NCBI RefSeq assembly: GCF_024197615.1
Contig: NZ_JAKUKE010000001.1
Span: forward strand, 769,029-833,028
Direction of reading: 5' to 3'
Length of the DNA: 64,000 nt
Source of the DNA: Desulfuromonas sp. KJ2020
Lineage (GTDB): Bacteria > Desulfobacterota > Desulfuromonadia > Desulfuromonadales > SZUA-540
Position numbers and translations under genes: made by a program. Positions 1 through 10,312 of this stretch are shown here, piece after piece. The notes under the pieces are model-generated. The model was not told the origin of the DNA. It saw nothing but the letters and a program-made list of their open reading frames with translations, and ran no database searches. Numbering within the stretch: the stretch's first letter is position 1; every line of letters begins with the position of its first letter.

Positions 1-2173
1 GCCCCGCCTTGTAACCGCGCACCTTGGCCTCGGGGAGCTGGGCGAAGAGATCGCGGATATCCGTAAAAACGCCCGTGTAGGTCGCCGGATTCGAGCGGGG
101 GGTGCGTCCGATGGGGGACTGGTCGATATCGATAACCTTGTCCAGCATGTCGAGACCGATGATGGCGTCGACCTTGCCCGCCTTCTCTTTGGAGCGGTAG
201 AGCTGCTGGGACAGGGCTCGAAAGAGGGTGTCAATGACCAGGGTGGATTTGCCGGAGCCGGAGGCGCCGGTGACGCAGGTCATCACTCCCAGGGGAAAAG
301 CCACATCGACCCCCTTGAGGTTGTTTTCGCGGGCATTTTTGATCTCGAGAAAGCGGTCGCTGCGCCGGCGCTGCTTGGGCAGCGGGATGGAGAGGGCACC
401 GGACAGGTAGCGCCCCGTCAGCGAATTGGGATCGCGCAGAATTTCCTGCGGCGTACCCTGGGCTACGATGCTGCCTCCGTGCACACCGGCGGCCGGGCCC
501 ATATCGATAACGTGGTCGGCCTCCAGAATCGTCTCTTCATCATGCTCGACTACCAGCACGGTATTGCCGAGATCCCGCAAGCGTTTGAGGGTTTCGAGCA
601 GGCGGCGGTTGTCCCGCTGGTGCAGGCCAATGGAGGGTTCGTCGAGAATGTAAAGCACCCCCACCAGGGAAGAACCGACCTGGGTGGCCAGCCGAATACG
701 CTGCCCTTCACCACCGGAGAGGGTGCCCGAAGCCCGGTCCAGGGTCAGGTAGTCGAGTCCGACATGGGTCAGGAAGGAAAGACGCTCGCGGATCTCCTTG
801 AAAATACGTCGGGCAATCTCCTCCTCTTTGGGGGTGAGGGTGATGGCGGCGAAAAAGGCCTCCGCCTCGACGATGGACATCGCCGTCACCTCGCGGATGC
901 TTTTGCCCGCCACCCGCACATTCAGGGACTCGGGACGCAGGCGGGCGCCGTGGCAGGTGGGGCAGGGCATGACGTTCATGAAGCGTTCGAGATTTTCCCG
1001 CACATTTTCCGAATCGGTCTCTCGATATTTGCGCTCCAGGTTCGGGATGATGCCCTCGAACACCTTGTGATAGAAGTGACGGCGGCCGCCCTGATCGAAA
1101 AAGAAGCGGACCTCTTCCTTGCCGCTGCCGTGCAGCAACACTTCCCGGATGCGCGCCGGCAGCTCAGCGAAGGGGGTGTTGATGTCGAAACCGTAGTGAT
1201 CGGCCAGCGCCTCGATCAACTGCTGATAATAGAAGCCGGTGCGGGTCTCCCAGGGAACGACCGCCCCTTCGCGCAAGGACAGGGCCGGATTGGGCACCAC
1301 CTGTTCCGGGTCGAAGTACATACGGGTTCCCAGACCGGAACAGTCGGGGCAGGCGCCGTAAGGGTTGTTGAAGGAGAACATGCGGGGGGTGATTTCAGGA
1401 TAGGAGATGCCGCAGTCGACGCAGGCGTGCTTTTCGGAAAAGAGCTGGCTCTCGCCGTCGACGACTTCCACCCGCACCACCCCGTCGGCCAGACGCAGGG
1501 CCGTCTCCAGCGAATCGGCCAGGCGGCTTTCCAACCCCTCCTTGATAACCAGGCGGTCTACGACCACTTCAATCGTATGCTTTTTGTTCTTGTCAAGCTC
1601 GATGGACTCACCCAGTTCATGCATCTGTCCATCGACCCGTACCCGCACGAAGCCGTCGGCCTGCAACTGCTTGAGTTCCTTGCGGTACTCGCCCTTGCGC
1701 CCGGCCACGATGGGGGCCAGCAGCATCAGCTTCGTCTTTTCGGGCAGCTGCATAACGCGATCGACCATCTGCTCCACGGTCTGTGAGGCGATCTCCTTGC
1801 CGCAGCCCGGGCAGTAGACTCGGCCCACGCGAGCGAAGAGCAGGCGCAGATAGTCATAGATTTCGGTGACCGTGCCGACGGTAGAGCGGGGATTTTTCGA
1901 GGTCGTCTTCTGTTCGATGGAGATGGCCGGCGACAGGCCCTCAATGCTGTCGACGTCGGGCTTCTCCATCTGCCCCAGAAACTGGCGGGCATAGGCGGAG
2001 AGGCTCTCGACGTAGCGACGCTGGCCTTCGGCATAAATGGTGTCGAAGGCCAGGGTGCTCTTGCCGGAGCCGGAAACGCCGGTAATGACGACCAGCTTTT
2101 CCCGAGGGATTTCGACGTCGATCCCCTTGAGGTTATGCTCGCGGGCACCCTTTATAATGATCTTGTCAATCAT
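1..2173 (-). CDS. uvrA: UvrABC excinuclease subunit A, C-terminus cut by window edge
   Basis: Damage-recognition ATPase of nucleotide excision repair, working with UvrB and UvrC in the cytoplasm. The frame opens with ATG at 2173 and runs off the left edge, giving about 724 residues of a family usually near 940. Visible features are the first Walker A GVSGSGKS (residues 32-39), a CVDC...CPDC zinc finger (about 251-278), the ABC signature LSGGEGQR (about 485), a Walker B ending [12 protein letters not shown], and a second Walker [10 protein letters not shown] (about 637). The start overlaps the pdxA stop by 4 bases (ATGA), so the two are probably translationally coupled. The second signature and Walker B lie outside the window. 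Confidence 0.97.
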   Translation of the reverse strand, partial: MIDKIIIKGAREHNLKGIDVEIPREKLVVITGVSGSGKSTLAFDTIYAEGQRRYVESLSAYARQFLGQMEKPDVDSIEGLSPAISIEQKTTSKNPRSTVGTVTEIYDYLRLLFARVGRVYCPGCGKEIASQTVEQMVDRVMQLPEKTKLMLLAPIVAGRKGEYRKELKQLQADGFVRVRVDGQMHELGESIELDKNKKHTIEVVVDRLVIKEGLESRLADSLETALRLADGVVRVEVVDGESQLFSEKHACVDCGISYPEITPRMFSFNNPYGACPDCSGLGTRMYFDPEQVVPNPALSLREGAVVPWETRTGFYYQQLIEALADHYGFDINTPFAELPARIREVLLHGSGKEEVRFFFDQGGRRHFYHKVFEGIIPNLERKYRETDSENVRENLERFMNVMPCPTCHGARLRPESLNVRVAGKSIREVTAMSIVEAEAFFAAITLTPKEEEIARRIFKEIRERLSFLTHVGLDYLTLDRASGTLSGGEGQRIRLATQVGSSLVGVLYILDEPSIGLHQRDNRRLLETLKRLRDLGNTVLVVEHDEETILEADHVIDMGPAAGVHGGSIVAQGTPQEILRDPNSLTGRYLSGALSIPLPKQRRRSDRFLEIKNARENNLKGVDVAFPLGVMTCVTGASGSGKSTLVIDTLFRALSQQLYRSKEKAGKVDAIIGLDMLDKVIDIDQSPIGRTPRSNPATYTGVFTDIRDLFAQLPEAKVRGYKAG

Positions 2174-3201
2174 GGATTTGATCCTTTGTGTTCATCGCGG
2201 TCTTTGGCGGCCATGTCCCCGGCCAGGCGGAGCGCCGCCAGCAGGCTCTGGCAACTGGCCCTTCCTGTGCCGACCAGATCGTAGGCCGTGCCGTGATCGA
2301 CGGAGGTACGAATGATGGGCAGGCCGAGGGTGACGTTGACCCCATCCTCGAAGTGGAGCAGCTTCAGGGGGATAAGCCCCTGGTCGTGATACATGCAGAC
2401 CACGGCGTCATGAGCACCCTGGACGGCAAAGTGAAAGAGGGTGTCGGCACTGTGGGGTCCGCTGGCCTCGATCCCCTCCCGACGGGCGGCCTCAATGGCC
2501 GGCACGATGAGACGCTGCTCTTCGTCGCCGAAAAGTCCTCCCTCGCCAGCATGGGGGTTCAGGGCCAGCACGGCGAGGCGAGGGGCTCTCTCCTTCACGA
2601 AATAGCGGCGGAAGGCGGCATCGGTGATCCGTATCGTCTCGAGGATGTCCGCCGTGGTCAGAGCCCTCGGCACCTGGCGCAGGGCCATATGGGTCGTCAC
2701 CAGGCAGACCTTGAGCCGCTCGCCGCCGAGCATCATGACAACCTGCGGCACCCCGCAGCGATGGGCCAGTAGCTCGGTGTGGCCGGGAAAATCGCAGCCG
2801 GCCGCATGAATGGCTTCCTTGTTGATGGGCCCGGTCACCATGGCCCTGCCATGACCGGCCAATACCTGGTCGCAGCTCCATTCGATATAGTCGAGCATGG
2901 CACGGCCACAGGCCGGCGTCGGCTGGCCGAAGGACAGACCGGATGCCGGCAGCTCGGACAGCGCGCGCACGGAAAGGATGTTTCCCTCGATCTCAAGCTG
3001 GTGCGTGGCCAGACCCCGGCCCGGAGTCAGCACGGCGGTCCGGCCGAAAATCCGGGCGGCCCGGGCCAGCACGCCGACATCCCCGGCTACCAGCAAGGCG
3101 GGGGCGGCCGCCAGCAGCTCGCCGGAAATAAGAGCTTTGATCAAAAGTTCCGGGCCAACCCCAACAGGATCTCCCATGCTGACGATAACAGGTTTTTCCA
3201 T
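2170..3201 (-). CDS. pdxA: 4-hydroxythreonine-4-phosphate dehydrogenase
   Basis: NAD-dependent enzyme of pyridoxal 5'-phosphate synthesis (DXP-dependent route); the product feeds PdxJ. It has 343 residues, slightly longer than the usual 330. The N-terminal GDPVGVGPE motif, GHTELLAH (about 140), THMALRQVP (about 170), NPHAGEGG (about 214) and MYHDQG (about 269) give the family's conserved metal and substrate residues. The ATG at 3201 is preceded by CAGGAGCCAGGA, a good ribosome-binding site. It sits between the two parvulins and uvrA on the same strand and overlaps uvrA by 4 bases. Confidence 0.96.
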   Translation of the reverse strand: MEKPVIVSMGDPVGVGPELLIKALISGELLAAAPALLVAGDVGVLARAARIFGRTAVLTPGRGLATHQLEIEGNILSVRALSELPASGLSFGQPTPACGRAMLDYIEWSCDQVLAGHGRAMVTGPINKEAIHAAGCDFPGHTELLAHRCGVPQVVMMLGGERLKVCLVTTHMALRQVPRALTTADILETIRITDAAFRRYFVKERAPRLAVLALNPHAGEGGLFGDEEQRLIVPAIEAARREGIEASGPHSADTLFHFAVQGAHDAVVCMYHDQGLIPLKLLHFEDGVNVTLGLPIIRTSVDHGTAYDLVGTGRASCQSLLAALRLAGDMAAKDRDEHKGSNP

Positions 3202-3259
3202 TCCTGGCTCCTGACCGATAGTATTCCGAAGGTCTTTCTGTTTATTGGCCTCAAAGACA

Positions 3260-3289
3260 GGAGCCCCGCCGATGGTTCGACGGGGCCCC
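3260..3289 (-). terminator. Hairpin downstream of the surA-like gene
   Basis: An inverted repeat of 12-base arms (3260-3271 and 3278-3289, two mismatches, loop of 6) lies 30 bases past the surA-like stop. The tail on the minus strand (TGTCTTTG) is only weakly T-rich, so it may attenuate rather than fully stop transcription into pdxA-uvrA. Confidence 0.5.
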
Positions 3290-3318
3290 TGACATCGGTG
3301 AGGTTACGGCGCGTGGAT

Positions 3319-4269
3319 TTATATCTTGATCTCGATGAAGGCCTTCGCTTTGAGCTCTTCCATCCAGTCCTTGACTCCTTGCGTCTTTTTACTCTCGATC
3401 ACCTTGCGGCTGATTTCCTCTTTAACGGTGTCGAAGTGCCGGATATTGCCATCGCTGCGCTCTATCATAAAGAGGACATGGTAGCCTTCCGGGGTTGACA
3501 CCACATCGCTGACCTGGCCCTGCTGCAGACCCGCAACGGCCCGTTCAAAGGCCGGGGACAGCTCCCCTTGACCAAAGGCGCCCAGATCCCCGCCCCCCGC
3601 CTGCCCACTTTCCGCATAGCTGGCCAGCACCCTGGCAAAGTCCTCCCCCAATTGGAGACGGGAGACGGCTTCCTGCGCCAGGGCATAGCGCCTGTCCAGC
3701 TCTGCCTTGCTGGCGCCGGGAGCAACCGGGAAGGTGATATGGCTCAGACGGATAAAGGGGTTCCCGCGAAATTCATCGATATGCTCCCGGAAATAGTCGC
3801 GGATTTCCTGGTTGGTCACCTCCAGGCGGCTCTGCACTTCGCGGCCGAGCAATTTGAAGCTCTGGATCTGCTCCCGCAGGTTTTCCCGGTATTCCTCAAA
3901 ATCCATTCCCTGCGCGCTCAGCGCCTGCCGCAACTGTTCGCGGGTCAGGTTGTTCTGCTTCTCGACGTCGCGAATGGCTTCTTCCACTTCCGCATCGCTG
4001 ACCGCCAGACCCAGCTCGGCGGCGCGCTGGCGCATGAGCGATTCCTCGACGAGACCCTGCAGGATCTCCCGGCGCCGGCTATCCATGGCCACAGGCCCCA
4101 GGCTTTCCTGCTCGGCCGGAGAAATCCGCTCGTCCACGGCCCTGTCCAAGTCATAGGTAGTTATCGCCTCTTCGTTGACGATGGCGGCAATTTCATTGAG
4201 GACCCTGGCCGAGGCCGAAGTGCCAAACAGCAGCAGGGCCGCCAGAGCGATGGTAACAATACGTCGCAT
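3319..4269 (-). CDS. SurA-like periplasmic parvulin-type peptidyl-prolyl isomerase
   Basis: Probable periplasmic chaperone for outer-membrane proteins. The 316-residue product has a signal peptide (about 1-22, cut after SASA), a SurA N-terminal helical domain (about 25-150) and one rotamase domain (about 170-265) with the typical GGGDLGAFGQGEL and YHVLFM segments. E. coli SurA has two parvulin domains, so this is the short form common in deltaproteobacteria. The ATG at 4269 follows AAGGATC. It lies 21 bases after a second parvulin gene and forms a tandem pair with it. Confidence 0.9.
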   Translation of the reverse strand: MRRIVTIALAALLLFGTSASARVLNEIAAIVNEEAITTYDLDRAVDERISPAEQESLGPVAMDSRRREILQGLVEESLMRQRAAELGLAVSDAEVEEAIRDVEKQNNLTREQLRQALSAQGMDFEEYRENLREQIQSFKLLGREVQSRLEVTNQEIRDYFREHIDEFRGNPFIRLSHITFPVAPGASKAELDRRYALAQEAVSRLQLGEDFARVLASYAESGQAGGGDLGAFGQGELSPAFERAVAGLQQGQVSDVVSTPEGYHVLFMIERSDGNIRHFDTVKEEISRKVIESKKTQGVKDWMEELKAKAFIEIKI

Positions 4270-4290
4270 GAAAAGATCCTTGTGGTTAAT

Positions 4291-5220
4291 TTACAGCCGC
4301 TCCCAGTCGACCTCGATGACGGCCCGTCCTCGTAACTCATGGAGCCATTGCTGGTAGGCCCGTTCTTCCTTCTGGGTTCGCAGCGTCTGGCGGATGTCGT
4401 CTTTGACTTCGTCCAGCTTCAGACGTACGGCCTTTCGTTTTTCTTCCACCTTGAAAATATGATAGCCATAGGAACTTTGGGTCAGGTCGCTGATTCGCCC
4501 CACCGCCAGGCTGAATACCACGGCATCGAATTCAGCCGGCATTTCGCCCCGGCTGAAAAAGCCGAGATCCCCCCCCTCTTCAGCGTCGGGAGAGAGAGAG
4601 TGTTTGCGGGCGACGATATCGAACTCCTCACCCTGCCTCAGCAGGCCGAGCACACGCTCGCCTTCCTCCTGGCTGCTGACCAGGATCTGGCGAGCCCGAA
4701 CCTGTTCAGGACGGTCGAACTCTTCCCGGTATTCGTCATAATAGGCGGAAATTTCCTCGTCACTGACCTCGACGCGGGAATAGACGGCCTCTTTCAGCAC
4801 TTTTTCCATCAGCAGCCCGTCGCGCAATTCTCTCTTCCAGTCCTCCAGCGTGATGCCGCGATTTCCGAGCATCTGGTCGAAGGTGTTTTCGGGATAATCC
4901 CGACGGTATTCCTGAAAAGCCGCATCTTCCTCTTGCGGGCTGACCGTGAGACCGAGCCTGTCCGCCTCGGCCAAAGCCAGTTCCCGGTCGATGACCTGAA
5001 CGAGAAAAGACCGCTTCATCTCACTTCGTTCCTCATCCGAGACGGACTGATCCGCCGGCAGGGATTTTTCCAGGTCGCGCTCGAATTGCTCCAGGGTGAC
5101 AACGCGTCCATCCACTCGGACCAGGGCCTGGGCCTGGGTGGCATCTTTTTGCTGACAGGCACAGAGTCCGGCAGCCAGCAAAATGACCAGAAAAAGGGAT
5201 ACTAAGCGGCGATTGGGCAT
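4291..5220 (-). CDS. Parvulin-type peptidyl-prolyl isomerase lipoprotein
   Basis: A second SurA/PpiC-type isomerase, 309 residues. The N-terminus is a lipoprotein signal ending in AAGLCAC, with Cys20 or Cys22 as the likely lipidated residue, so it is probably membrane-anchored and faces the periplasm. A helical N-domain rich in Asp/Glu (about 35-170) is followed by a rotamase domain (about 175-270) with EEGGDLGFFSRGEMP and YHIFKVE. It is encoded between mfd and the SurA-like gene in the same direction. The pair may share clients, with one soluble and one anchored; that division is inference. Confidence 0.88.
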   Translation of the reverse strand: MPNRRLVSLFLVILLAAGLCACQQKDATQAQALVRVDGRVVTLEQFERDLEKSLPADQSVSDEERSEMKRSFLVQVIDRELALAEADRLGLTVSPQEEDAAFQEYRRDYPENTFDQMLGNRGITLEDWKRELRDGLLMEKVLKEAVYSRVEVSDEEISAYYDEYREEFDRPEQVRARQILVSSQEEGERVLGLLRQGEEFDIVARKHSLSPDAEEGGDLGFFSRGEMPAEFDAVVFSLAVGRISDLTQSSYGYHIFKVEEKRKAVRLKLDEVKDDIRQTLRTQKEERAYQQWLHELRGRAVIEVDWERL

Positions 5221-5322
5221 GGTGATTGGTGGCCTCGGGAAAAGCAGGGGAAAAGGTTCGCCCGTCGGAAAGCCAGCGGACTTCCGGTGAAAAACCGGTC
5301 TGAAAGAGTCACGCTAGCACAG

Positions 5323-8300
5323 TTACAAAAAAGCTTGCAATTCTTTTTTAGCCGCCTCAACCAGCTCTTCGGCCGACGTTTTCGCCAACCGGACCGAAAG
5401 GCGGTAATCCGGGGTAAAGCGATAGCGGCCGCTTTTGTCTTCCATCAATCGCAGAATCTTTTCCGGGGGAACCGGCGTCTCGGCGTGGAAACCAAACACC
5501 AGCTGGCGACCGTCAAATTCGGCGAACTCCACCTTCAACTGCTTCATCAGCAGGCGCAACTTCATGACCTCGAAGAGCAGAGAGGTCGGCGGGGGAATCT
5601 CGCCATAGCGATCGCGCAATTCATCGGCGATGGCGTAGAGCTGGGCCTCGTCAGGTACCGAAGCCATCTTTTTGTACAACACCAGACGCTGGTTGGGATC
5701 GGGAACGTACTTTTCCGGCAGGAAAGCGGAGACGCCCAGGCGGATTTCCGGGTCGATGCGCTCTTCGACCGCCTGGCCGCGCAATTCGTGCACCGTCTCT
5801 TCCAGCAGTTCGGCATAGAGCTCGAAGCCGATGGCGGCAATCTGGCCGGCCTGCCTGTCGCCCAGCAGGTCGCCGGCACCCCGCAATTCGAGGTCGTGGC
5901 TGGCGATACGAAAGCCCGCCCCCAGCTCCGTCAGCTCCTGCATGACCTTTAAACGCTCCCGCGCCTCCCGGGTCAAGGAGCCTTCACCGGGGATGAGCAG
6001 ATAGGCATAGGCCCGCTGATTGGAACGCCCGACCCGGCCGCGAAGCTGATAGAGCTGGGCCAGCCCGAAGCAGTCGGCCCGATTGACGATAATGGTGTTG
6101 GCTCTGGAGATGTCCAGTCCGTTTTCGATAATGGTGCTGCTGACCAGAAGGTTGGTTTTGCCCTCAATGAAATCGAGCATGACCCTTTCCAGTTCCCGCT
6201 CACCCATCTGGCCATGGCCGACGGCAATTTTGGCTTCGGGGATGAGCGTGCCCAAAAATTCGGCCATGGCGCCGATGGTCTGCACCCGGTTATGGACAAA
6301 AAAGACCTGACCCCCGCGGCGCAGTTCCCGCAATACGGCCTCGCGGATCAACTCATCGTCAAAACGAGTCACATAGGTCCGCACCGCCAACCGATCAAGC
6401 GGGGGCGTGTCAATGACGGACAGGCTGCGCAGGCCCATGAGGCCCATGTGCAGGGTACGGGGGATGGGCGTCGCGGTGAGGGTGAGAGTCGCTACTTCGG
6501 CCCGCATCTTCTTCAGCCGCTCTTTGTGGGAAACGCCGAAACGCTGCTCCTCGTCGACGATCATAAGGCCCAGATCGCGGAACCGGACATCCCGCTGCAG
6601 CAGGCGATGGGTGCCGATGAGGACGTCGATTTTGCCTTCCGCCGTCTTCTGCAGAATATCTTTCTGCTCCCTGGGCGTGCGAAAGCGCGAGACCATCTCC
6701 ACCTCGAGGGGATAGCCCTCGAAACGCTCCCGGAAACTCTCCAGGTGCTGCTGGGCGAGGATGGTGGTCGGGACCAGCACGGCCACCTGTTTGCCATCCA
6801 TGGCCGCTTTAAAGGCCGCCCTGATGGCCACTTCCGTCTTGCCGAAGCCGACATCACCGCAGATCAGGCGATCCATGGGCTTGCCTGACTGCATATCCTC
6901 CAGGGTGTCCCCGATGGCGTCCAGCTGATCCGGCGTTTCCTCGTAGGGGAAGGCTGCCTCGAATTCCCGGAAGGTCCGGTCCGGTGGCGAAAAACGATAG
7001 GCCTCGGCCATCTCGCGGCGGGCATAGATATTGAGTAGTTCGCGGGCCAGTTCTTCTACCGCCGCCCGGGCTCGCAGGCGGGCTTTCTCCCAGGAACCGC
7101 TGCCCAAGCGGTCAAGGCGGGGTACATGGCCCTCGCCGCCGACATATTTCTGGACTTTTTCGATACGGTCCACCGGCAGGTAGAGCCGATCGCCACCAGC
7201 ATACTCGATCTGCAGGAAATCCCCCTCGATGCCGTTCATCTCCAGGTGCTGGAGGCCGCGATAGAGCGCGATGCCGTGATCGGCATGGACGACATAGTCG
7301 CCTTCCTTGAGCTCCGCCAGGGAGGAGAGGAGCGCCTTGGCCCGGGCCTCGGAAAGGGCCCGGCGACGAACCCGCTGGCCAAAGATTTCCTCTTCGGTGA
7401 TGACGGCCCACTTTTCTTCCGGCAAGCGGAAACCGGCCTGCAGTTCGCCCTGAACCAGGCGGACTTCGCCGGGCTCGGGGCGCTGCCCCTTATTTGAGGT
7501 GCCGGAGAAAAAGAGCTCCAGCCCGTAGGGGCGCAGCAGGTCGGCCATGCGCTCTGCCTGACCCCGCTGATGGCAGACCAGCAGGAGGCGCCAGGACTCC
7601 TCCTGCCACCGCGACAGTCTGTCGGCCAAGGGGGCCAGGCCATCCCTTCCCTGAAGCAAGCCACGGATATCCCCATTACCATCGACGCGAAGGCGGTACG
7701 GTTGACGGTCGTCCTGCAGACGGTACACCGGCAGGATGGGCAGGTCGATGCGGCCCGTACCGGCAGCCAGGGCCTGCTCCACCTCGGCGGCCGTCAGATA
7801 CAGGTCGGCGGCTGGCGCATAGGGTTCATCCCGGTTCGCCGCATGCCGTTCTCCTTCGGCAATCTCGGCGCTAAATCGATCCATTTCCTGCTCCACCTCA
7901 GGCGGATCGACGACCACCAGTCGCGCCCTGGGAAGATAGGAAAAGAGGGTATCCAGCGAAGGATAGTTGAAAGGGAGGAGAAAAGCGCGACCGGGAGATA
8001 GCAGCCCTTCGCGCGCCTCTTCCAGGATAACCTCCCGCTGGGTGCGCGGCAGGCCGAGATCGTCGCAGCGTTCCTTCAGGCGGCGAGCGAAAGTCTCCAG
8101 ATACTCGCCGGTCAGTATCATTTCCCGGGCCGGCAGCAGCTCGATCTCTTCCAGTTCCTGCTGTTCGGAACGCTGGGTCGCCGGGTGGAAGGGTCGCATG
8201 CGCTCGATGGTGTCGCCGAAAAATTCGATACGAACGGGAGCTGGGCGGGAGGCGGGAAAAATATCGAGGATATCGCCCCGCACCGAAAAGGTGCCCCGGT

Positions 8301-8814
8301 CTTCCACCAGCGGAACCGCATTGTAGCCCAGAGCCAGCAGGCGACCGGTAAGGGAATCCCGCTCGTAATCGTCCCCGCAGACCAGGGGGCTGCTCAGCTG
8401 GGCCAACACCTGTCCCGGAATGACTTTCTGCATCAGGGAACGCACCGGCATAACGGCTGCACGCACGCGCCCCTGCAGCATGGCGGTAAGGCTGGAGAGT
8501 CGGGCCGCTTCGACTTCCGGGTGAGGCGTCAGGGGCTCGTAGGGGTGCACCTCCCAGTGAGGAAGAGTCACGGTCTCCCCCTGTCGGCCATGGTAAAAGT
8601 CGAGGGCCGCCGCCAGGGTATCGGCCTGTTTCTGATCCGCTGTCAGCACCAGCAGCGTATCGCTGCTTTTGGCCAGATAGCGTGCGAGCAGATAGGCGGG
8701 ACTGGAACCCGTCAGTCCCACCACTTCGGTCGGCTGACGACGCTCCAGCAGGCTGGCGACGCACTCCTCCACGGATGTTGGCGGCGTATCAGGAGGTGGC
8801 TGCTCGTTCGACAT
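5323..8814 (-). CDS. mfd: Transcription-repair coupling factor
   Basis: Mfd displaces stalled RNA polymerase and recruits UvrA. The product is 1163 residues from the ATG at 8814, the usual length. It has an N-terminal UvrB-like module, an RNA polymerase-interacting domain with HADHGIALYRGL, helicase motif I GDVGFGKTE (about 651), the DEEQ box in MIVDEEQRFG (about 750), LTATPIPRTL, and a C-terminal TRCF domain. An in-frame GTG at 8850 would add 12 residues, but it lies inside the nadA terminator hairpin, so I prefer 8814. uvrA is encoded nearby on the same strand. Confidence 0.96.
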   Translation of the reverse strand: MSNEQPPPDTPPTSVEECVASLLERRQPTEVVGLTGSSPAYLLARYLAKSSDTLLVLTADQKQADTLAAALDFYHGRQGETVTLPHWEVHPYEPLTPHPEVEAARLSSLTAMLQGRVRAAVMPVRSLMQKVIPGQVLAQLSSPLVCGDDYERDSLTGRLLALGYNAVPLVEDRGTFSVRGDILDIFPASRPAPVRIEFFGDTIERMRPFHPATQRSEQQELEEIELLPAREMILTGEYLETFARRLKERCDDLGLPRTQREVILEEAREGLLSPGRAFLLPFNYPSLDTLFSYLPRARLVVVDPPEVEQEMDRFSAEIAEGERHAANRDEPYAPAADLYLTAAEVEQALAAGTGRIDLPILPVYRLQDDRQPYRLRVDGNGDIRGLLQGRDGLAPLADRLSRWQEESWRLLLVCHQRGQAERMADLLRPYGLELFFSGTSNKGQRPEPGEVRLVQGELQAGFRLPEEKWAVITEEEIFGQRVRRRALSEARAKALLSSLAELKEGDYVVHADHGIALYRGLQHLEMNGIEGDFLQIEYAGGDRLYLPVDRIEKVQKYVGGEGHVPRLDRLGSGSWEKARLRARAAVEELARELLNIYARREMAEAYRFSPPDRTFREFEAAFPYEETPDQLDAIGDTLEDMQSGKPMDRLICGDVGFGKTEVAIRAAFKAAMDGKQVAVLVPTTILAQQHLESFRERFEGYPLEVEMVSRFRTPREQKDILQKTAEGKIDVLIGTHRLLQRDVRFRDLGLMIVDEEQRFGVSHKERLKKMRAEVATLTLTATPIPRTLHMGLMGLRSLSVIDTPPLDRLAVRTYVTRFDDELIREAVLRELRRGGQVFFVHNRVQTIGAMAEFLGTLIPEAKIAVGHGQMGERELERVMLDFIEGKTNLLVSSTIIENGLDISRANTIIVNRADCFGLAQLYQLRGRVGRSNQRAYAYLLIPGEGSLTREARERLKVMQELTELGAGFRIASHDLELRGAGDLLGDRQAGQIAAIGFELYAELLEETVHELRGQAVEERIDPEIRLGVSAFLPEKYVPDPNQRLVLYKKMASVPDEAQLYAIADELRDRYGEIPPPTSLLFEVMKLRLLMKQLKVEFAEFDGRQLVFGFHAETPVPPEKILRLMEDKSGRYRFTPDYRLSVRLAKTSAEELVEAAKKELQAFL

Positions 8815-8823
8815 AGGTCTGAC

Positions 8824-8854
8824 CCATAAAAGAAGGGCGTGCCCGTGCACGCCC
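8824..8854 (-). terminator. Intrinsic terminator of nadA
   Basis: A perfect 8-bp stem (8835-8842 with 8847-8854, loop of 4) is followed on the minus strand by TTCTTTTAT. It lies 35 bases past the nadA stop and just ahead of mfd. Confidence 0.8.
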
Positions 8855-8888
8855 CGTGTAAGCTAAGGATATCTGTCGTGGCAAGGCT

Positions 8889-9803
8889 TCAATCGCGCGG
8901 GACGGCCAGCATGCGGTCAAGGGCCGTGCGCGCCTTCTCCCGCACGTCTGCCGGCACGGTGATCTCCGGTGACAGGGTCTGCAAACTATGAAGAACGTCT
9001 TCCAACGACGTTAACTTCATATTGGGGCAGATCAGACGGGAGGTCGGCAGGATGAACTCTCGGTCCGGATTCTCCCGGCGCAGACGATAGAGGATACCGG
9101 CTTCCGTCCCGACAATGAACTGGCGATCGGCGCTGGTGCGCACATAGTCGTACATGCCGCTGGTGGAGCAGATATGATCGGCCATGGCCAGAATATCCGG
9201 ATGACATTCAGGATGGGCCATGAACACCGCCTCCGGATAGTCCTTTTTGGCCCGTTCGACATCGGCCACCTGGAGGCGCTCATGGGTGGGACAGTAGCCT
9301 TCCCAGAAATGGCAGACCTTGTCGGTATGGCCGGCAATATAACGGCCCAGGTTGCGATCCGGCACCAGGATGACTTCGGCCGCGTCCAGGGAATTGACCA
9401 CTTTAATGGCGTTGGCGCTGGTACAGCAGATATCGCTCTCCGCTTTTACCGCCGCGCTGGAGTTCACATAGGTGACAACGGGCACACCGGGATGGCGCGC
9501 CTTCAGCTGACGCAGGCCCTCGGGGGTCACCATGTCGGCCATGGGGCAACCGGCATCGGGACGCGGCAGCAGCACGATCTTCTCGGGGGCCAGAATTGCC
9601 GCACTCTCCGCCATGAAGTGAACGCCGCAAAAGACGATCACATCCTTGTCCGTTCTGGCTGCCTCCATGGAAAGACCCAGGGAGTCCCCCGTTATGTCGG
9701 CAATTTCCTGGATTTCATCCCGCTGATAGTTGTGGGCCAGAAGCAGGGCGTTTCTTTCCTGGGCCAACCGGCGAATTTCCGCTTTGATCTCTTGCTGGTT
9801 CAT
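8889..9803 (-). CDS. nadA: Quinolinate synthase
   Basis: A [4Fe-4S] enzyme that condenses iminoaspartate with dihydroxyacetone phosphate to quinolinate in NAD synthesis. At 304 residues it is the short form of the family. Recognisable segments are [12 protein letters not shown] near the N-terminus, [11 protein letters not shown] (cluster Cys), [10 protein letters not shown] (cluster Cys), HPECHPDI, the GTEAGIL segment and the C-terminal [12 protein letters not shown] (cluster Cys). The ATG at 9803 follows GGAAAGGTAGGCA. It is transcribed away from the tat genes; nadB and nadC are not in this window. Confidence 0.96.
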   Translation of the reverse strand: MNQQEIKAEIRRLAQERNALLLAHNYQRDEIQEIADITGDSLGLSMEAARTDKDVIVFCGVHFMAESAAILAPEKIVLLPRPDAGCPMADMVTPEGLRQLKARHPGVPVVTYVNSSAAVKAESDICCTSANAIKVVNSLDAAEVILVPDRNLGRYIAGHTDKVCHFWEGYCPTHERLQVADVERAKKDYPEAVFMAHPECHPDILAMADHICSTSGMYDYVRTSADRQFIVGTEAGILYRLRRENPDREFILPTSRLICPNMKLTSLEDVLHSLQTLSPEITVPADVREKARTALDRMLAVPRD

Positions 9804-9832
9804 TGCCTACCTTTCCACAATTTTTAGCGCGT

Positions 9833-9862
9833 ATACTACATGTAAAACTCCCGCTATGTCAA
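9833..9862 (-). promoter_or_regulatory. Candidate sigma-70 promoter for nadA
   Basis: On the minus strand an exact TTGACA (9862-9857) is followed after 18 bases by TAGTAT (9838-9833, 4/6 match), about 30 bases upstream of the nadA start. Confidence 0.5.
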
Positions 9863-9882
9863 ACCCTTATCGGGCTTCACCC

Positions 9883-9911
9883 TTGACAGGGCAGGGGATA
9901 AAGACTATCCT
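9883..9911 (+). promoter_or_regulatory. Candidate sigma-70 promoter for the tat genes
   Basis: An exact TTGACA (9883-9888), a 17-base spacer and TATCCT (9906-9911) lie about 48 bases ahead of the tatB-like ATG. The nadA promoter lies back to back with it. Confidence 0.6.
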
Positions 9912-9958
9912 CTTCCCTTCTAATCCGTCCCTTTACATTTTATTTTGAGGCTCTTCCT

Positions 9959-10276
9959 ATGTTTGGTATCGGCATGCCCGAACTGCTCTTGATCCTGGCG
10001 GTCGCTCTTATTGTCATCGGCCCCAAAAAACTCCCGGATATCGCCAAAGCGCTCGGTCGAGGGCTCGGTGAATTTAAAAAAGCCACCGAAGAGTTCAAAA
10101 ACACCATCGATGTGGAGTCGCGCCAGGAAAACCAGCCGGACTCCCTGCTCAAAGCCGGCAAAATGACGCCGCCCGGCGCTGACTTGCAGAACGGGCAGGG
10201 GTCCGAGGATCAACAGGATTCGTCCGGAGAGGCTCCTTTGACCACCGATGAGGCCGAGACGAAAGATAAAGCTTAG
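9959..10276 (+). CDS. tatB: Twin-arginine translocase TatA/TatB family protein
   Basis: A component of the Tat pathway, which exports folded proteins across the inner membrane. The 105-residue product begins [12 protein letters not shown], with one membrane helix (about 6-20), a [10 protein letters not shown] hinge, an amphipathic helix and a charged, probably disordered tail from about residue 55. The GP after the membrane helix resembles TatB more than TatA, which usually has FG, but one protein can serve both roles in some bacteria. tatC follows after 36 bases, so they likely form an operon. Confidence 0.85.
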   Translation: MFGIGMPELLLILAVALIVIGPKKLPDIAKALGRGLGEFKKATEEFKNTIDVESRQENQPDSLLKAGKMTPPGADLQNGQGSEDQQDSSGEAPLTTDEAETKDKA

Positions 10277-10312
10277 ATTCACCTCCCATTCCCTGACGAA
10301 GGACCGCACCGC

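Noticed and set aside
479-1786. 435-codon open frame on the plus strand antisense to uvrA
   Set aside because: Lies fully opposite conserved UvrA; high-GC third-position effects make such antisense frames common, and the product has no recognisable domain.
9831-9844. GTATAC-type half palindrome upstream of nadA
   Set aside because: Only one half matches the GntR palindrome; the other half diverges, so it is not called as an operator.
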